Below are positions 5,001 through 6,378 of a DNA stretch of 6,378 nucleotides, one piece after another. Below the pieces are notes generated by a model. It saw only the letters and a program-made list of their open reading frames with translations. It was not told the DNA's origin and ran no database searches. This DNA comes from a bacterium UBA6025 (GTDB lineage Bacteria > Patescibacteriota > Saccharimonadia > Saccharimonadales > Saccharimonadaceae), in contig DIZP01000037.1 in the NCBI GenBank assembly GCA_002429375.1, positions 8,515 through 14,892 on the forward strand. Reading direction: 5' to 3'. Both the position numbers and the translations under genes were made by a program. Positions within the stretch are counted from its first letter, which is position 1; each line of letters begins with the position of its first letter.

Positions 5001-6315
5001 AAGGGGTTAAACGATTGATATCACGCGGAAAGAGAGTGGCTTCTTTGACGTTGGCCAGGCCGATTGTTTTTTGGACCAAGCGGTCGATGCCAAAGCCGCA
5101 GCCGCCGTGTTGAGGCAAGCCGAATTTGAAAGCCTGCAGGTAGTATTTAAAACCTTCGTGTTCAACGTCAAGCCCGGCATTTTTCATTTGTTCAACCATT
5201 TTTTCGTAGTTGTTTTCGCGCAGTGGCGCGGTCGAAATCTCGAGGCCACGGAACAGCAGGTCACCCCATAAAACAGTCCGATCTTCGACGTCGAGTTTGT
5301 GATAGAACTTACCGGCTTCAATCGGGAAACGGACGGCAAACACCAAGTCGGTGCCGAGTTGCTTACGGGCGTAATCGCTAATCCAGCGCTCTTCGTCGGG
5401 AATAAGGTCTTTTTCTTGAGTCGTATCGGTTTTGGTCGCCTTGGTGTACATATCGTGAATCTGGGCAATCGTAAAGCGCGGTACCTTGCCGTCCTCGGCT
5501 AGCTTCAGCTCGGGGGCGTTGAGCGATTTGAGGTCAGCGGCGTGTTCGTCATACACCCGACGCAGCGTATATTGCGTCATGTCACCGACCATGTCGAGCA
5601 CTTCGTCGTGGTCTTTGACAAAGCCCATCTCGATATCAAGCATCGTCAGCTCGGTTAAGTGACGGGTAGTGGCGCTCGGTTCAGCCCGGTAAGAATGACC
5701 GATTTCATAGACTCGTTCAAAGGCACCGACCATAATTTGTTTGAAAAACTGGGGGCTCTGGGCCAGCGTGGCAGTTTTGCCGAAGTAATCGAGCTTGAAG
5801 ACCTCCGCCCCGCCTTCGGTTGGTTCGGCCAGCAGTTTCGGGGTGTCGATTTCAATGAATTCATTGTCGTTCAGGAAGTCGCGGATGTATCGGGTCAGGT
5901 CGGCGCGAATCTTAAAGATTTTTTGTTCTTGAAGGTTACGAATGTTAAGGACCCGGTATTCGAATAACGTGTCGAGGTGCTCGGATTTATGTGAAATCGG
6001 TTTATCAATTTCAATCGGTGGTTCTTCGGTCACCGGCACTTCAACTTCGACTTTGACATCGTGAAGCTCGGCACCACCGGGCGCGCGTTCGTCGCTCACG
6101 ACCGTGCCGGTCAGGGCCAGGACCGTTCCCGTCTGTAAACCACGCAACTTTTCGAGTTCGTCCTTGTCGTCAATCAAGGTTTGCACCAGGCCACTACGGT
6201 CGCGCAAGGTGATAAAGTTGAGGCCACCTAGTAAACGTTTCTTGTGGAGCCACCCGCGAACGGTGATTATTTCGCCAGTTTTGCTTGCTACTTCTCGGAC
6301 TAATGTTCTTGTCAT
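4999..6315 (-). CDS. aspS: Aspartyl-tRNA synthetase, archaeal-type, probably non-discriminating (Asp/Asn)
   Basis: This class II synthetase charges tRNA with aspartate. An OB-fold anticodon domain (about residues 1-100: TVRGWLHKKR, GGLNFITLRDRSG) precedes the catalytic core. Motif 1 includes FIEIDTPKL (153-161), AQSPQFFKQ (185-193) contributes to the aspartate pocket, and motif 2 spans about 201-222 (SYRAEPSATTRHL). Motif 3 includes GFGIDRL (407-413, R412), and the end is ATLFPRDINRLTP. Its 438 residues match the archaeal/eukaryotic form; the typical bacterial enzyme is near 590 with an inserted GAD domain, absent here. H24 in GWLHKK and P79 in RAPGG occupy positions where His and Pro mark non-discriminating enzymes, which also make Asp-tRNA(Asn) for GatCAB. 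PSATTRHLTELTMLDIEM argues for AspRS rather than AsnRS. ATG at 6315 is the first possible start after an in-frame stop. It heads the aspS-TM2 operon. Confidence 0.95.
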   Translation of the reverse strand: MTRTLVREVASKTGEIITVRGWLHKKRLLGGLNFITLRDRSGLVQTLIDDKDELEKLRGLQTGTVLALTGTVVSDERAPGGAELHDVKVEVEVPVTEEPPIEIDKPISHKSEHLDTLFEYRVLNIRNLQEQKIFKIRADLTRYIRDFLNDNEFIEIDTPKLLAEPTEGGAEVFKLDYFGKTATLAQSPQFFKQIMVGAFERVYEIGHSYRAEPSATTRHLTELTMLDIEMGFVKDHDEVLDMVGDMTQYTLRRVYDEHAADLKSLNAPELKLAEDGKVPRFTIAQIHDMYTKATKTDTTQEKDLIPDEERWISDYARKQLGTDLVFAVRFPIEAGKFYHKLDVEDRTVLWGDLLFRGLEISTAPLRENNYEKMVEQMKNAGLDVEHEGFKYYLQAFKFGLPQHGGCGFGIDRLVQKTIGLANVKEATLFPRDINRLTP

Positions 6316-6325
6316 AATTACTTTT

Positions 6326-6334
6326 AGTGTACCA
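6326..6334 (-). promoter_or_regulatory. Predicted extended -10 promoter for aspS
   Basis: On the minus strand TGGTACACT reads as an extended -10 (TG-N-TACACT; the hexamer matches four of six bases). It ends 10 nt before the aspS ATG. No convincing -35 lies 16-18 nt upstream, as is common for extended -10 promoters. Transcription would start about 3-5 nt before the ATG, again leaving almost no leader, and no Shine-Dalgarno site is visible. Confidence 0.5.
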
Positions 6335-6378
6335 CTGCCACCCCTATAAGGCTAGACGTCTTCGCGTTTTTCGGGGTG

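Noticed and set aside
5659..5967. Plus-strand frames opposite aspS
   Set aside because: aspS is continuous and fully recognisable over this region. These frames are antisense shadows.
943..6315. Recoded TGA (glycine) genetic code
   Set aside because: All nine genes are full-length under the standard code with ordinary GGN glycine codons and no in-frame TGA.

Overview
The window reads as a densely packed bacterial chromosome segment of roughly balanced base composition (by eye). It most resembles Patescibacteria (Candidate Phyla Radiation), probably Saccharibacteria (TM7). That assignment is an inference. It rests on a short archaeal-type aspartyl-tRNA synthetase, a cysteine-free MutY-like glycosylase, a small MsrA with a GCFWC active site, a minimal AlkA, and a pair of small envelope proteins of a kind I tentatively associate with that group. 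The standard genetic code fits every gene. None of the nine stop codons is TGA (five TAA, four TAG).

Layout, left to right. (1) 1-939, +: the 3' two-thirds of murC, a peptidoglycan precursor ligase whose N-terminal domain lies outside the window. (2) 943-2692, -: a leftward cluster of mutY-like glycosylase, then a secreted helical protein, then a single-pass membrane protein. The last two are joined by a TAATG stop/start overlap. (3) 2723-4535, +: a rightward cluster of msrA, a UlaG-like metallo-beta-lactamase-fold hydrolase, and an alkA-type glycosylase. Its divergence from mutY spans only 30 bp. (4) 4530-6315, -: a leftward pair of aspS and a TM2-domain membrane protein, convergent with alkA and overlapping it by 6 bp. 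About 63 bp upstream of aspS run to the window edge. No stretch over 300 bp lacks a gene. I see no tRNA, rRNA, CRISPR array, insertion sequence or sizeable repeat.

The centre looks like a damage-control neighbourhood. The MutY-like and AlkA-like glycosylases would act on damaged or mispaired bases, and MsrA reduces oxidised methionine. mutY and msrA appear to be driven back to back from one almost perfectly symmetric 40-bp bidirectional promoter. Every promoter I can propose places transcription start within a few bases of the start codon, so the lead genes look leaderless. Shine-Dalgarno sites or stop/start coupling appear at the downstream genes. The flanks are housekeeping: cell wall synthesis on the left and tRNA charging on the right. 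Sequence features suggest the AspRS is non-discriminating. The best candidates for undescribed biology are the coupled secreted/membrane protein pair at 943-1865 and the atypical MutY-like enzyme.
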